Positions 52,560 to 61,918 are shown, numbered from the stretch's first letter. The stretch is 64,000 nt of DNA from Streptomyces liliifuscus (GCF_016598615.1 NZ_CP066831.1:744001-808000), one strand, 5' to 3'. Numbers and translations: made by a program. Notes: generated by a model from the letters alone, not told the origin.

Positions 52560-54200
52560 GTGTTATCCGGAGATGGCGATCACCAGGCGGGGACCCGTTC
52601 GGAACACGGCTCGGGACGCGGCTCGGGACGCGGCTCGGGACGGCTGGTCGCCGGCCGGTACCTGCTCCACGACATCCTCGGCCAAGGCGGCATGGGCACC
52701 GTCTGGCGCGCCCACGACCAGCTGCTGGACCGCCCGGTCGCCGTCAAGGAACTCCACATCCTCACCCACGGCGACGAGGAACACCGCATCCGGCTGCGCC
52801 GTGCGGTCCGCGAGGCACGCGCGGTCGCACGGGTACCGCACCCGCACGTGGTGGGCGTCCACGACCTGGCCGAATCCCAGGACCGGCTGTGGATCGTCAT
52901 GGAACTCATCGAGGGCCCCTCCCTGGCCCAGCACCTCACCGAACACGGACCGCTCACCGCGCAGCACACCGCCACGCTGGGACTACAGTTGCTCGACGCA
53001 CTGGTGGCGGTGCACGCCGCCGGCACCCTGCACCGCGACGTCAAACCCGCCAACGTCCTGCTGCGCCGCGACGGCAACGCCGTCCTGACCGACTTCGGCA
53101 TCGCGGTCCTGGACGACGGCGAGTTCCTGACCACCACCGGCGAACTGATCGGCTCCCTGGAATTCATGGCCCCCGAGCGGGTGATGGGAGCCGAGGTCGG
53201 CCCCGCCTCCGACCTCTGGTCCCTCGGCGCCACCCTGGCCACCGTCTGCGGCGGCCAGTCCCCCTTCCGCAGACCCGCCCGCCCCGCCACCCTGCACGCC
53301 GTCGCCTACGCCGAACCCACCCTCAGCGAACGGCTCGGCCCCCTGCGCCCGGTCATCGAAGCCCTGCTGCGCAAGTCCCCCCACGAACGCCCCACCACCA
53401 CCCACACCCGCCAGGCACTGCACCACATCGCGACCGGCCACACGGACCCCGAACCACTGCTGCCCTCACCCACCGGACACACGACCCGGCCCACACCCAC
53501 GCCCACACCCACGCCCGCGCCCACGCCTGCGCCCGGACCCCAGCTGGCCGACGCGGACACCCTCACCCGCGGCCGCCAGCACCCGGCCCCCGCCGGACAC
53601 AGCGGGCAGAGCGGGCAGAGCGGGCAGACAGCCACGCACACCACCTCGCTCAGGCCCACGCCCCAGCCCTCCTCCAGCTCCCGCGGCGCGAAGCGGCTGG
53701 GCTGGACCCTGGCCGCAACGGCCGCACTGGCGGCGGGCGTTGCCGGGAGCCTGTTCCTCACCGGAGTCCTGCCGCTGACGAAGGACCCGGTCACCACGAC
53801 CACCCGGCAGGCCGTGAAATCCACCACCGGCTGGCAGCCAGTGCGAGGGATGACCATCCAACAAGGCGACAAGGTCACCGTCCGCTTCCTCTCGGGCCAA
53901 TGGACCGTCGACCACGTCAACATCCCCATGACCGGCCCGGCCGGCTACACCACCGCCATCGACCAGTCACTCGCCGGCGCCAAGGACTGCAAGATCAAAC
54001 CCGCGGCACCGTTCGGCACCCTCCTGGCCCGCCTCACCGGCCAACAGAATCCTCCCCTCCACTCCGCCGGACGGAAACTGACCTTCAAAGCAGCCGACGA
54101 AGGCACCCTGCAACTGGCCATCAACGACATCGCCGACCGATGCGTCCACGACAACAAAGGCACCCTGACCGTCCAAGTCACCGTCACCCACCAACCCTGA
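52560..54200 (+). CDS. Serine/threonine protein kinase with extracellular domain
   Basis: 546 residues from GTG 52560, the only start before the kinase domain; the second codon is TTA (52563). A full Hanks kinase: GQGGMGTVW, VAVKE, HRDVKPANVL, TDFGIAVLD and FMAPERVM. After a Pro/Thr- and His-Ser-Gly-rich linker comes one membrane helix near residue 385 (LGWTLAATAALAAGVAGSLFL) and an extracellular domain of about 130 residues unlike PASTA repeats. All active residues are present, unlike the neighbour at 59987. A TTA codon at position 2 would make it bldA-dependent. Confidence 0.9.
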   Translation: MLSGDGDHQAGTRSEHGSGRGSGRGSGRLVAGRYLLHDILGQGGMGTVWRAHDQLLDRPVAVKELHILTHGDEEHRIRLRRAVREARAVARVPHPHVVGVHDLAESQDRLWIVMELIEGPSLAQHLTEHGPLTAQHTATLGLQLLDALVAVHAAGTLHRDVKPANVLLRRDGNAVLTDFGIAVLDDGEFLTTTGELIGSLEFMAPERVMGAEVGPASDLWSLGATLATVCGGQSPFRRPARPATLHAVAYAEPTLSERLGPLRPVIEALLRKSPHERPTTTHTRQALHHIATGHTDPEPLLPSPTGHTTRPTPTPTPTPAPTPAPGPQLADADTLTRGRQHPAPAGHSGQSGQSGQTATHTTSLRPTPQPSSSSRGAKRLGWTLAATAALAAGVAGSLFLTGVLPLTKDPVTTTTRQAVKSTTGWQPVRGMTIQQGDKVTVRFLSGQWTVDHVNIPMTGPAGYTTAIDQSLAGAKDCKIKPAAPFGTLLARLTGQQNPPLHSAGRKLTFKAADEGTLQLAINDIADRCVHDNKGTLTVQVTVTHQP

Positions 54201-54222
54201 TGGGCCCGGCTGCAACTTGCCT

Positions 54223-54876
54223 TCAGGGCTCGATGAGGCCGACGCGGATGGCGTAGCGGGTGAGTTCCAGTCGGTCGCGCAGGCCCAGCTTCTGGAGGAG
54301 GTTGGTGCGGTGGCGTTCGACGGTTTTGGCGCTGATGACGAGGAGGAGGGCGATCTCTTTGGATGTGTGGCCCTCGGCGACGAGTTTGAGGATCTCCTCT
54401 TCGCGTTCGGTGATGGGGCGGGCGGGCAGTTGTTCGCCGGTGCGGGCACGGTCGAGGTAGGTGCGGATGAGGGTGGTCTCGGCGCCGGGGTAGATGAAGG
54501 GCTCGTCGCGCAGGGCGGCGCGGCAGGCTTCGACGAGGTCGCGGTCGGCGACGGATTTGAGTACGTAGCCCGAGGCGCCGGATCTGAGGGCCTCGAAGAA
54601 GTACTGCTCGTTGTCGTACATCGTCAGCATCAGGGTGCGCAGGCCGGGACGTAGGCGGGCCAGTTCGCGGGCGGCCTGCAGGCCGGTCCGGCGGGGCATG
54701 GCGATGTCGAGTATGGCCAGGTCGATGTCGTTGCCGCGGGCCTGGGCGATGGCTTCGGCGCCGTCGGAGGCCTCGGCCACGACGGTCAGGTCCGGCTCGG
54801 CGTCGAGGATGAGGCGGACGCCGTGGCGGACGAGGGCGTGGTCGTCGGCGAGCAGGATGCGGGCCGGTGCGGTCAT
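54223..54876 (-). CDS. NarL/FixJ-type response regulator
   Basis: 217 residues. Receiver: Asp11-Asp12, phosphoacceptor Asp57 in LAILDIAMPRRTG and Lys in SGYVLKSVADRDL. Output domain: ITEREEEILKLVAEGHTSKEIALLLVISAKTVERHRTNLLQKL. It overlaps its kinase by 4 bases. Targets unknown, but the KhtTU-like antiporter operon starts about 290 bases beyond the kinase on the other strand. Confidence 0.95.
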   Translation of the reverse strand: MTAPARILLADDHALVRHGVRLILDAEPDLTVVAEASDGAEAIAQARGNDIDLAILDIAMPRRTGLQAARELARLRPGLRTLMLTMYDNEQYFFEALRSGASGYVLKSVADRDLVEACRAALRDEPFIYPGAETTLIRTYLDRARTGEQLPARPITEREEEILKLVAEGHTSKEIALLLVISAKTVERHRTNLLQKLGLRDRLELTRYAIRVGLIEP

Positions 54877-55844
54877 CGCGCTGTCTCCTGGGTGCGGTCG
54901 TCGGCTGCGTGGCCGGTGACGTTCAGGCGTATCTCGGTGCCGTCCTGGGGACCTTGGCCGATCTGGAACTCGGCGCCGATGAGGAGGGCGCGTTCGCGCA
55001 TACCGCTGATGCCGGCTCCTTCGGGTGCGGCCCCGATGCCCGGCCCGTTGTCACGGACCAGCAGTCCCACCCGGGCGTTGGGCAGGGCGCGCAGATGGAC
55101 CTCGACCCGGGTGGCGTGGGTGTGGCGGGCGGTGTTGGTGAGCCCTTCCTGGGCGACGCGGTAGAGGACGAGTTCGGTGGCCGGGTCGAGGCGGGGCAGC
55201 CCGGGAGTGATGTGCGCGGTCGCGCTCAGGCGGGAGGTGGTGAACTCGGCCGTCAGGGCGCGCAGGGCGCTGTGCAGGCCGAGTTCCTCCAGGACTCCGG
55301 GGCGCAGGCGGCGGGCGATACGGCGGATCTCGTCCAGTCCGGCACGGGTGGTCTCCTGCGCCTGCCGCAGATCATCGCGTACGGGCCGAGGTGCGTGGTC
55401 GGCTGCGTGTTTGAGCTGGAGCAGGACTGCGGTGAGGGTCTGTCCGACCTCGTCGTGGAGTTCCCTGGCGAGCCGCTGGCGCTCGGCTTCCTGTGCTGAC
55501 AGGGCCCTGCCGGAGCTGGTGGCGCGTTCGGCCTCCAGCCGGGCGAGCATGGCGTTGAAGCTCGTGGTGAGTTCGGCGATCTCGCCGGGTCCGGTGACGG
55601 TCGTGCGGCTGCCGGGCTTGAGGAGGTCGACAGTGGCCATGGTCCGGTTCAGGCGAGCCAGCGGAGCCAGTGCGACCCTCAGCAGTACGGCGTTCGCGAT
55701 CACCATCACGATCAGCCCGGCGAGCAGGACTACGGCCTCGCCGAACAGCACCGGGGTGGAAACGGTGACCGGGCCCAGGAGCAGCAGGACGGCGACGACG
55801 AGCACGCCCGCATTGAGGACGAAGATCCGCCAGTACAACGACAT
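54873..55844 (-). CDS. Sensor histidine kinase, HisKA_3 type with HAMP
   Basis: 323 residues. Two membrane helices near the N-terminus, HAMP linker LAPLARLNRTMATVDLLKPGSR, phosphoacceptor RQRLARELHDEVGQTLTAVLL and ATPase boxes YRVAQEGLTNTARHTHA and GISGMRERALLIG. No extracellular domain of note, so the signal is probably membrane-borne. Divergent from the antiporter operon. Confidence 0.93.
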   Translation of the reverse strand: MSLYWRIFVLNAGVLVVAVLLLLGPVTVSTPVLFGEAVVLLAGLIVMVIANAVLLRVALAPLARLNRTMATVDLLKPGSRTTVTGPGEIAELTTSFNAMLARLEAERATSSGRALSAQEAERQRLARELHDEVGQTLTAVLLQLKHAADHAPRPVRDDLRQAQETTRAGLDEIRRIARRLRPGVLEELGLHSALRALTAEFTTSRLSATAHITPGLPRLDPATELVLYRVAQEGLTNTARHTHATRVEVHLRALPNARVGLLVRDNGPGIGAAPEGAGISGMRERALLIGAEFQIGQGPQDGTEIRLNVTGHAADDRTQETAR

Positions 55845-56129
55845 GGCCTTGTGCTCCTTTCCCGGTGACTACTCACCTCCACTGTCGCCTGCCGAGGCCC
55901 AACGGCCCTGTTGAGGGCTCTGGCCTGCGATGGGATCTACTGCCCCCGCCTCACCCTGACCCCTGTGGGGGCGCCGTGTCCATCCGGGCTGACACCCATA
56001 TCCCCGGGCTGTTCGCAGGTGGCACCATGAGTCCCCGCCGCGCCGGATCACCTCGCTGAATCCGTCGTGGCCCGCACTGCTGCCGCAAAGAACGATGAAG
56101 AGGGGGGAGGGGTTGTGCCTGCTGGGCGA

Positions 56130-56600
56130 ATGAGCACCACACCCTTGCCGGGGATCGGTGTCCAGTACGACCTCACCACGAGGGAGCAAGGTCACCTGTC
56201 GGTGATCGCGCACCGGGACGGCGCCCGCACGGTGAACGTCTACCGGAACGACGACCCCGACGCCTGCGCCCAGTCGCTGCGTCTGACCGAGTTGGAGACC
56301 GCCTCGCTGATCGACGCGCTGGCACCCGCGCACCACAGTCCGAACCTGCTCTCCACCACCGACCTCGGCCTGGTGGCCGAGCGGATCGAGCTCTCTTCGG
56401 TCTCGCACTGGAACGGGCGTGTCCTCGGTGACACCCGGATGCGCACCGAGACCGGAGCGTCGATCGTGGCCGTGCTGCGGCGGGCGCAGGCGATCCCCTC
56501 CCCCGTTCCGGACTTCCGGCTGGCGGGCGGTGACATTCTGATCGTGATCGGCACCCGTGAGGGTGTGGAGGCGGCCGCCGCGATACTCGGGCGGGAGTGA
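56130..56600 (+). CDS. KhtT-like regulatory subunit of a cation/proton antiporter
   Basis: 156 residues from ATG 56130; GTG 56115 directly after GGAGGGG is an alternative. MSTTPLPGIGVQYDLTTREQGHLSVIAHRDG matches KhtT/TrkA-C proteins; the RCK_C domain occupies the C-terminal half (GDTRMRTETGASIVAVLRR, GGDILIVIGTREGVE). It should bind a nucleotide or ion and gate the antiporter. The stop is 4 bases before the antiporter start. Confidence 0.9.
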   Translation: MSTTPLPGIGVQYDLTTREQGHLSVIAHRDGARTVNVYRNDDPDACAQSLRLTELETASLIDALAPAHHSPNLLSTTDLGLVAERIELSSVSHWNGRVLGDTRMRTETGASIVAVLRRAQAIPSPVPDFRLAGGDILIVIGTREGVEAAAAILGRE

Positions 56601-56604
56601 CCCG

Positions 56605-57843
56605 GTGCATTCCTCCGCCATTTTCCTGATCGAGTTCGGTGCGATCATCCTGGGTCTTGGGCTGCTCGGCCGGTTCGCCGGGCGGTTCCAGTTCTCCCCC
56701 ATACCCCTCTATCTGCTGGCCGGGCTCGCGTTCGGCGAGGGCGGGCTGCTGCCACTGGGCACCAGCGAGGAATTCGTCGCGATCGGCGCCGAGATCGGCG
56801 TCATCCTGCTGCTGCTCATGCTCGGCCTCGAATACACCGCCACCGACCTGGTCTCCAACCTCAAGACCCAGTACCCCGCCGGCCTGGTCGACGCCGCCCT
56901 GAACGCCCTGCCCGGCGCGGCGATGGCGCTGCTGCTGGGCTGGGGCCCGGTCGCCGCCGTCGTTCTGGCCGGGGTCACCTGGATCTCCTCCTCCGGTGTC
57001 ATCGCCAAGGTCCTGGGCGACCTGGGCCGGCTCGGCAACCGCGAGACCCCGGTGATCCTGAGCATCCTGGTCCTGGAAGACCTCTCCATGGCCGTCTACC
57101 TGCCCATCATCACCGCCCTGCTGGCCGGCGCCGGCCTCGCCGCGGGCAGCGCCACCCTGGCCATCGCGCTCGGCGTGGCCGGCCTGGTGCTGGTGGTCGC
57201 GGTGCGTTATGGACGTCACCTGTCCCGCTTCGTCTCCAGCGACGACCCCGAGAAACTGCTGCTGGTCGTGCTCGGCCTGACCCTGCTGGTCGCGGGCGTC
57301 GCGCAGCAGCTGCAGGTCTCCGCGGCGGTCGGCGCGTTCCTGGTGGGCATCGCGCTGTCCGGGGAGGTCGCCGAGGGCGCGCACGGGCTGCTGTCCCCGC
57401 TGCGGGACCTGTTCGCCGCGGTGTTCTTCGTCTTCTTCGGCCTGCACACCGACCCCGCCAGCATCCCGCCGGTGCTGCTGCCCGCCCTCGCACTGGCCCT
57501 CGTCACCGCCGGCACGAAGATCGCCACCGGGTACTGGGCCGCGAAGCGGGCCGGGATCTCCGCCAAGGGCCGCTGGCGGGCCGGCGGCACGCTGGTCGCC
57601 CGCGGCGAGTTCTCCATCGTCATCGCCGGACTCGCCGTCACCTCCGGCATCGAACCCCGACTCGGCCCCCTCGCCACCGCCTACGTCCTCATCCTCGTCA
57701 TCATCGGCCCCCTCACCGCCCGCTACACCGAACCGGTGGCCACCCGCCTCACCACCCGCCACCGACAGCCCACCATCCCGGCCGCCGACACGCCCCAGGA
57801 CCGGGACCTGGTCCCAAGCCCCGACACCCCCATCGACACGTAA
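56605..57843 (+). CDS. KhtU-like monovalent cation/proton antiporter (CPA2)
   Basis: 412 residues from GTG 56605, with GGGAG upstream. Twelve-odd membrane helices with the CPA2 features: LGRFAGRFQFSPIPLYLLAGLAFGEGG, SSSGVIAKVLGDLGRL and RGEFSIVIAGLAV. Moves K+ or Na+ against protons; pairs with the KhtT subunit. KhtTU of Bacillus responds to methylglyoxal and pH; that link is knowledge of the family, not shown here. Ends before a dispersed inverted repeat. Confidence 0.92.
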   Translation: MHSSAIFLIEFGAIILGLGLLGRFAGRFQFSPIPLYLLAGLAFGEGGLLPLGTSEEFVAIGAEIGVILLLLMLGLEYTATDLVSNLKTQYPAGLVDAALNALPGAAMALLLGWGPVAAVVLAGVTWISSSGVIAKVLGDLGRLGNRETPVILSILVLEDLSMAVYLPIITALLAGAGLAAGSATLAIALGVAGLVLVVAVRYGRHLSRFVSSDDPEKLLLVVLGLTLLVAGVAQQLQVSAAVGAFLVGIALSGEVAEGAHGLLSPLRDLFAAVFFVFFGLHTDPASIPPVLLPALALALVTAGTKIATGYWAAKRAGISAKGRWRAGGTLVARGEFSIVIAGLAVTSGIEPRLGPLATAYVLILVIIGPLTARYTEPVATRLTTRHRQPTIPAADTPQDRDLVPSPDTPIDT

Positions 57844-57877
57844 CCCACCGGGGGGTTGGCTTGCAGCCTGCGGGTGA

Positions 57878-57999
57878 GTGGGGCTGATCGCGCAGTTCCC
57901 CGCGCCCCTTAGAAGCAGGGGCTACCGCCCCCTCAAGGACAAAAGCCGGGGCGCAGCCCCGCTTTTAGGGGCGCGGGGAACTGCGCGACCAGCCCCCAC
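57878..57999. terminator. Long Streptomyces-type dispersed inverted repeat
   Basis: Arms of about 34 bases (57878-57911 and 57966-57999) built on GCGCAGTTCCCCGCGCCCC, with an inner hairpin AAAAGC...GCTTTT. The unit is recognised as a common Streptomyces intergenic repeat. It follows the antiporter stop and precedes the glyoxalase start, so it may act as terminator. Confidence 0.8.
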
Positions 58000-58035
58000 C
58001 GGACCCGCACCCGACAACGCACCTACCATGACCGC

Positions 58036-58377
58036 ATGCCCCTCGACCTCTTCGCCGGCATCCCCGTCAACGACTTCGCAGCGGCACTGCCTTGGTACGA
58101 GCGACTCCTCGGCACCCCGCCGACGTTCTTCCCGCACGACACGGAAGCCGTATGGGAACTGGCGGAACACCGGTACGTATACATCGTGCAACGGCCCGGT
58201 CAGGCCGGTAACGCCGTGCACACCATCCTCGTCGACGACCTCGACACCCGTGTCGCGCGGATCGCCGACCGGGGTCTGCAGCCCACGACCCGCGAGACCT
58301 ACGCGGAAGGCATGCGCAAGATCACCTACCACGACCCGGACGGCAACGAGTTCGGATTCGGCGGCGCCGCGCACTGA
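58036..58377 (+). CDS. Glyoxalase/VOC family protein
   Basis: 113 residues with the vicinal-oxygen-chelate pattern: FAGIPVNDFAAALPWYERLLG at the start, VYIVQRPGQAGNAVHTILVDD in the middle and YHDPDGNEFGFGG at the end. Metal ligand Glu is in the final motif. It could be a resistance or isomerase protein. Single small gene between the repeat and an SDR gene running the other way. Confidence 0.88.
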   Translation: MPLDLFAGIPVNDFAAALPWYERLLGTPPTFFPHDTEAVWELAEHRYVYIVQRPGQAGNAVHTILVDDLDTRVARIADRGLQPTTRETYAEGMRKITYHDPDGNEFGFGGAAH

Positions 58378-58404
58378 CGCCGCCGTGCGATGAGCCGCTT
58401 TCTG

Positions 58405-59091
58405 TCAGGTGATCAGCATGCCGCCGTCGACGTTCAGATCGTGAGCGTTCATGCCTGCGTTGCGCAGCAGGAAGTCGGTGGCGTCGGCGATCTCGGCCAT
58501 GGTGACAAGTCGCCCGGTGGGTGTGCGGCGGAGGTGCGGATGGTCGGTGACGTCACGCCATTTGGGACTGTCTCCGATCACGCCGGGGTGCAGGGCGTTG
58601 ACCCGGTGCGGGGCGATCTCGGCGGCGAGGGTCTTGACCAGGCCGGTCAGGCCGGCGTTGAACGTGGTCACCATCGTCGAGCCGGGGTAAGGGCGTTCCC
58701 TCGCCAGCCCGCCGAAGAGGACGACTGAGGCGGCGGGGTTCAAGCGGTCGCGCAATACGCGGACCGTTTCGGCGTACCCGACCAGTTTGATGGTCACGAC
58801 GCGAACGGCGTCGGTGAGATCGAAGTCGGCCAGGGAGTTCGGCACGGGATCCATCGCCGTGATGACCAGTTGGTCGACTTCGGTGATGCCACCGAGGGCC
58901 TGCGCGATCGTGTCTGGCTGGGACAAGTCGAGGGCCATGCCCCGGGCCCCGCCTCCTATCCCCTCCGCCGCCGCTTCGGCGCGTGCCTTGTCCCGGCTGG
59001 TCACGACGACGGAATCACCACGGTCGGCGAATCGCTGGGCGATGACGCGGCCGAGTCCGCCGCTGCCGCCGATGACGATGGACGTACTCAT
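58405..59091 (-). CDS. Short-chain dehydrogenase-like protein lacking the Tyr-x-x-x-Lys motif
   Basis: 228 residues from ATG 59091, preceded by AAGGGGA. The Rossmann motif SIVIGGSGGLGRVIAQRF and the end GVIGDSPKWRDVTDHPH, LNVDGGMLIT are standard SDR. At the active site the sequence is STMVTTFNAGLTGLVKTLAAE, where family members read Y-x-x-S-K; the Tyr and Lys are not found. The cofactor may bind without classical oxidoreductase chemistry. Divergent from a TetR gene with a palindrome between. Confidence 0.88.
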   Translation of the reverse strand: MSTSIVIGGSGGLGRVIAQRFADRGDSVVVTSRDKARAEAAAEGIGGGARGMALDLSQPDTIAQALGGITEVDQLVITAMDPVPNSLADFDLTDAVRVVTIKLVGYAETVRVLRDRLNPAASVVLFGGLARERPYPGSTMVTTFNAGLTGLVKTLAAEIAPHRVNALHPGVIGDSPKWRDVTDHPHLRRTPTGRLVTMAEIADATDFLLRNAGMNAHDLNVDGGMLIT

Positions 59092-59212
59092 ACAGAAGTC
59101 CCCTTCACGTTCCGGACAGGCTTGAGAGGGACGTGCGCCTGTCGGCACAGCCCCCGGCTCCACTAATGACCACTTGGACAGTAACGCATCGAACGGCCGC
59201 CGCAAGGCCGTT

Positions 59213-59228
59213 CTGTACGCGCGTACAG
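59213..59228. promoter_or_regulatory. Palindromic TetR operator between SDR and TetR genes
   Basis: CTGTACGCGCGTACAG is a perfect 16-base palindrome, 8 bases upstream of the TetR GTG start and about 120 bases upstream of the SDR start. Autoregulation plus control of the SDR gene is likely. Confidence 0.85.
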
Positions 59229-59235
59229 TTAGGGG

Positions 59236-59841
59236 GTGCCAGAAACCTCACGCCCCGACAGGGCTCCGTCGCGGGCGTCGGCCACCGGTCGCCGACGCGA
59301 TCCGGAGGCGAGCCGCGCAGCCATCCTGGAGGCGGCCCGGGCGGCTTTCACGGAACGGGGCTACGCGCGGGCGACGATTCGTGACATCGCCCGCCGGGCC
59401 GGTGTCACGCACGGCCTGGTCATGCTGCACTTCACCTCGAAGGAGCGGCTTTTCCTGGCGGCGGTACCCGGGACGCGCGACCTGACCGACATCGTCGCCG
59501 GCGACCACGAAACGCTGCCCGAGCGGATCGCCGCCGGCTTCGTCGAGCGGATGGAGAGCAACCCTTCCGGCGACCCCTTCGTCGCGCTCCTGCGCAGTGC
59601 CGCCACCAACGAGGCCGCGGCTGCGAATCTCTACACGGCCATGCAGGCCCACAGCGAGTCGACCTACCGCGAGGCGCTCACCGGCGACGACATGGACGTA
59701 CGAATCGGGATGCTCGCCGCGCAGCTGATCGGCGTGACGTTCACCCGATACATCGTCAAGGTGGGCAGGCTCGCCGAGATGTCGACTGACGAACTACGCG
59801 TTCACCTGAGCCGCGTCCTGCGCCAAATCCTTTTCGCCTGA
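59236..59841 (+). CDS. TetR family regulator
   Basis: 201 residues from GTG 59236. DNA-binding domain: RAAILEAARAAFTERGYARATIRDIARRAGVTHGLVMLHFTSKERL. The C-terminal domain is helical with RYIVKVGRLAEMSTDELRVHL, resembling the TetR_C group that binds flat aromatics. It is divergent from the atypical SDR and probably represses it. Confidence 0.92.
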   Translation: MPETSRPDRAPSRASATGRRRDPEASRAAILEAARAAFTERGYARATIRDIARRAGVTHGLVMLHFTSKERLFLAAVPGTRDLTDIVAGDHETLPERIAAGFVERMESNPSGDPFVALLRSAATNEAAAANLYTAMQAHSESTYREALTGDDMDVRIGMLAAQLIGVTFTRYIVKVGRLAEMSTDELRVHLSRVLRQILFA

Positions 59842-59986
59842 GGCGAGTTGGCCGAGAACGGGCCTGCCTCGGAGCGTCGACGCGCCGCACCGCCGGAAAG
59901 CGCAATCACGCCTGATTGAACACTCACCGGCATTGCCTTCGTACTCATGACCAAGGTGCAAACCACGGGCTCAGTGAAGGATCAGC

Positions 59987-61648
59987 ATGGCAGAAGCGCA
60001 GACCTCCACAAATGAGTTGATCGCCGGGAGGTATCGACCGCTCCAGATCGTGCACCGAGAGGAGTTCCGGGTCGGCTGGCACGGCCAGGACATGGCGTCC
60101 GGCCGACTGGTTTTCCTGGCGGAAGCACGGCTGCCCGCGGTTCTCCGCGAGGAGACGTCCCGGCAGACCACGGCCCGGGTGCTGCGGGAGACCGCGGACC
60201 TGGAGGCCGCCGCGCCCGGCCAGGTGGCCACCGTCCTCGACGTCACCGAGCAGGACGGCCGGCTGTGGACCGTCATGGAGCCGATCGAAGGCCGGTCGCT
60301 GAGTGAACTCCTCAACCGGCGTGGGCCGTTCAACCAGCCCCGGGCGGTCCGTATCGGTCTGCAGATCCTCGATGTACTCGCCGCCGCGCACCGCCTGGGC
60401 GTCACACACGGCGACCTCGGCCCCGACCAGGTCTTCGTCAAGGCGGACGGCGGGGTCGTGGTCACGGGATTCGGACTGACCGGGGCGACCCGGTCCTTGA
60501 GGGCGACCGCACCCTCGTACGCGTCTCCGGAACAGATCCGCGGTGAGGCGATCGATCCCTCGACCGATCTGTGGGCCCTGGGAGCGCTGCTGCACACCAT
60601 GATCGAGGGCCGGCCGCCCGCTCCGGACCCGGGGCACGGCGAAGGCACTTCGACTTTCGCGCAGGTGTACACGGGAGAGGGAACCCAAGCAGGAGAGGAG
60701 AGATCCTCGGGGGGTGACGTCCATACCGGCCGGCTGCGCCAGACCATTCACGGGCTGCTTCGCGAGAACCCGAACGAACGGCTCACCGAACCGGTCCTGC
60801 GCAAGGCGCTGAGCCGTATGGTCAGCGAGGACTCGGCCGAACAGTCGCACATGTTCAGGCTGCGCGGAGCGTACGGGACTTCGCCGGGAGCGGAGCGGGC
60901 CTGGCGCAGGAAGCGGCCCATCGTCCTGGCCATTGTCGGTTCCGCGCTGGCCGTCGTGGCCATCCCGGTCGTGCTCGCCGTGAACAGCAGACCGGCCTCG
61001 GACGCACCCGACGCCTCCGGCCCCGTACCCACCGCATCCGGTTCCGCTGCCGCGCCGCCTCCCGCGGCCTCCACCCCCGCCGTCCCGTCCGCGGACCCGA
61101 CCGGCGGCGCCTCGGCAAGCGCGTCGGACCCGGGCGCGCCCGCCGCCCCCTCCCCCTCCCCCACCGCTTCCGCCGGGAAGACGGCACCGCCCGCCACCAA
61201 GCGCTACGACGCGCCGGAAGGATTCTCGGTCCAACTGCCCGCGGACTGGCGACGCATCAAGGACACCGGGCGGCCTGACAACGCCTTCAGCGTCACGTTC
61301 GGCGCCTCGGGTGACCCCCGCGCGCTGAGGATCACCTTCGGCAGGGTGCCCTCGTCCGACGCCGTCACCGTCTGGCGCGACGCCGAGCCCCAGTTGCGGC
61401 GGCTCACCCCCGGCTTCGACCGCATCGGCGACATCCGGCGCGTGGACGGTTCCGGTGGCCGGGAAGCCGACCTGGAATGGTTCGCCGACGGCGACCCCGA
61501 CCGCACGCGCACCCTGGCCCGCGCCCTCCTGGTCGACACCGACCTCGGCTACTCCATCAGGTGGACGACCCCGGCCGACGACTGGAACACCCCCGCCAAC
61601 CAGCAGGCCCTCAGCACCTTCTTGACATCGTTCCGCCCCGCGCAGTGA
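59987..61648 (+). CDS. Membrane pseudokinase of the STPK family
   Basis: 553 residues. The N-terminal kinase-like domain is complete in outline (GRYRPLQIV, WTVMEPIEGRSLSELL, YASPEQIRGEAIDPSTDLWALGALL) but catalytic residues are missing: the ATP-binding Lys position reads LAEAR, HRD is THGDLGPDQ and DFG is VTGFGLT. One membrane helix (IVLAIVGSALAVVAIPVVLAV near residue 310) leads through a Pro/Ser/Ala linker to an extracellular domain of about 150 residues. It should bind but not phosphorylate. Confidence 0.88.
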   Translation: MAEAQTSTNELIAGRYRPLQIVHREEFRVGWHGQDMASGRLVFLAEARLPAVLREETSRQTTARVLRETADLEAAAPGQVATVLDVTEQDGRLWTVMEPIEGRSLSELLNRRGPFNQPRAVRIGLQILDVLAAAHRLGVTHGDLGPDQVFVKADGGVVVTGFGLTGATRSLRATAPSYASPEQIRGEAIDPSTDLWALGALLHTMIEGRPPAPDPGHGEGTSTFAQVYTGEGTQAGEERSSGGDVHTGRLRQTIHGLLRENPNERLTEPVLRKALSRMVSEDSAEQSHMFRLRGAYGTSPGAERAWRRKRPIVLAIVGSALAVVAIPVVLAVNSRPASDAPDASGPVPTASGSAAAPPPAASTPAVPSADPTGGASASASDPGAPAAPSPSPTASAGKTAPPATKRYDAPEGFSVQLPADWRRIKDTGRPDNAFSVTFGASGDPRALRITFGRVPSSDAVTVWRDAEPQLRRLTPGFDRIGDIRRVDGSGGREADLEWFADGDPDRTRTLARALLVDTDLGYSIRWTTPADDWNTPANQQALSTFLTSFRPAQ

Positions 61649-61696
61649 ACGGTCCGAACCGGGCACGCCCCCAACTTCATGATCCTGAAGGGCACC

Positions 61697-61918
61697 TCAC
61701 CCGCTTGCGGCGTCCTCGGCTTCCCAGCGCAGCAGGTCGCCCGGCTGGCACTTGAGCACCTCGCAGAGCGCTGCGAGAGTCGTGAAGCGCACCGCTTTGG
61801 CGCGGCCGTTCTTGAGTACCGCCAGGTTGGCGGGCGTGATCCCCACGCGGTCCGCGAGCTCGCCCACGGACATCTTCCGCCGGGCCAGCATCACGTCGAT
61901 GTCGACGGCGATCGGCAT
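61697..61918 (-). CDS. Small XRE/YozG-like regulator
   Basis: 73 residues forming one helix-turn-helix: MLARRKMSVGELADRVGITPANLAVLKNGRAKAVRF, then LCEVLKCQPGDLLRW. Its start overlaps the DUF2975 stop (TGATG). This pair is widespread; the regulator acts on its own operon. The short length is normal for the group. Confidence 0.93.
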   Translation of the reverse strand: MPIAVDIDVMLARRKMSVGELADRVGITPANLAVLKNGRAKAVRFTTLAALCEVLKCQPGDLLRWEAEDAASG

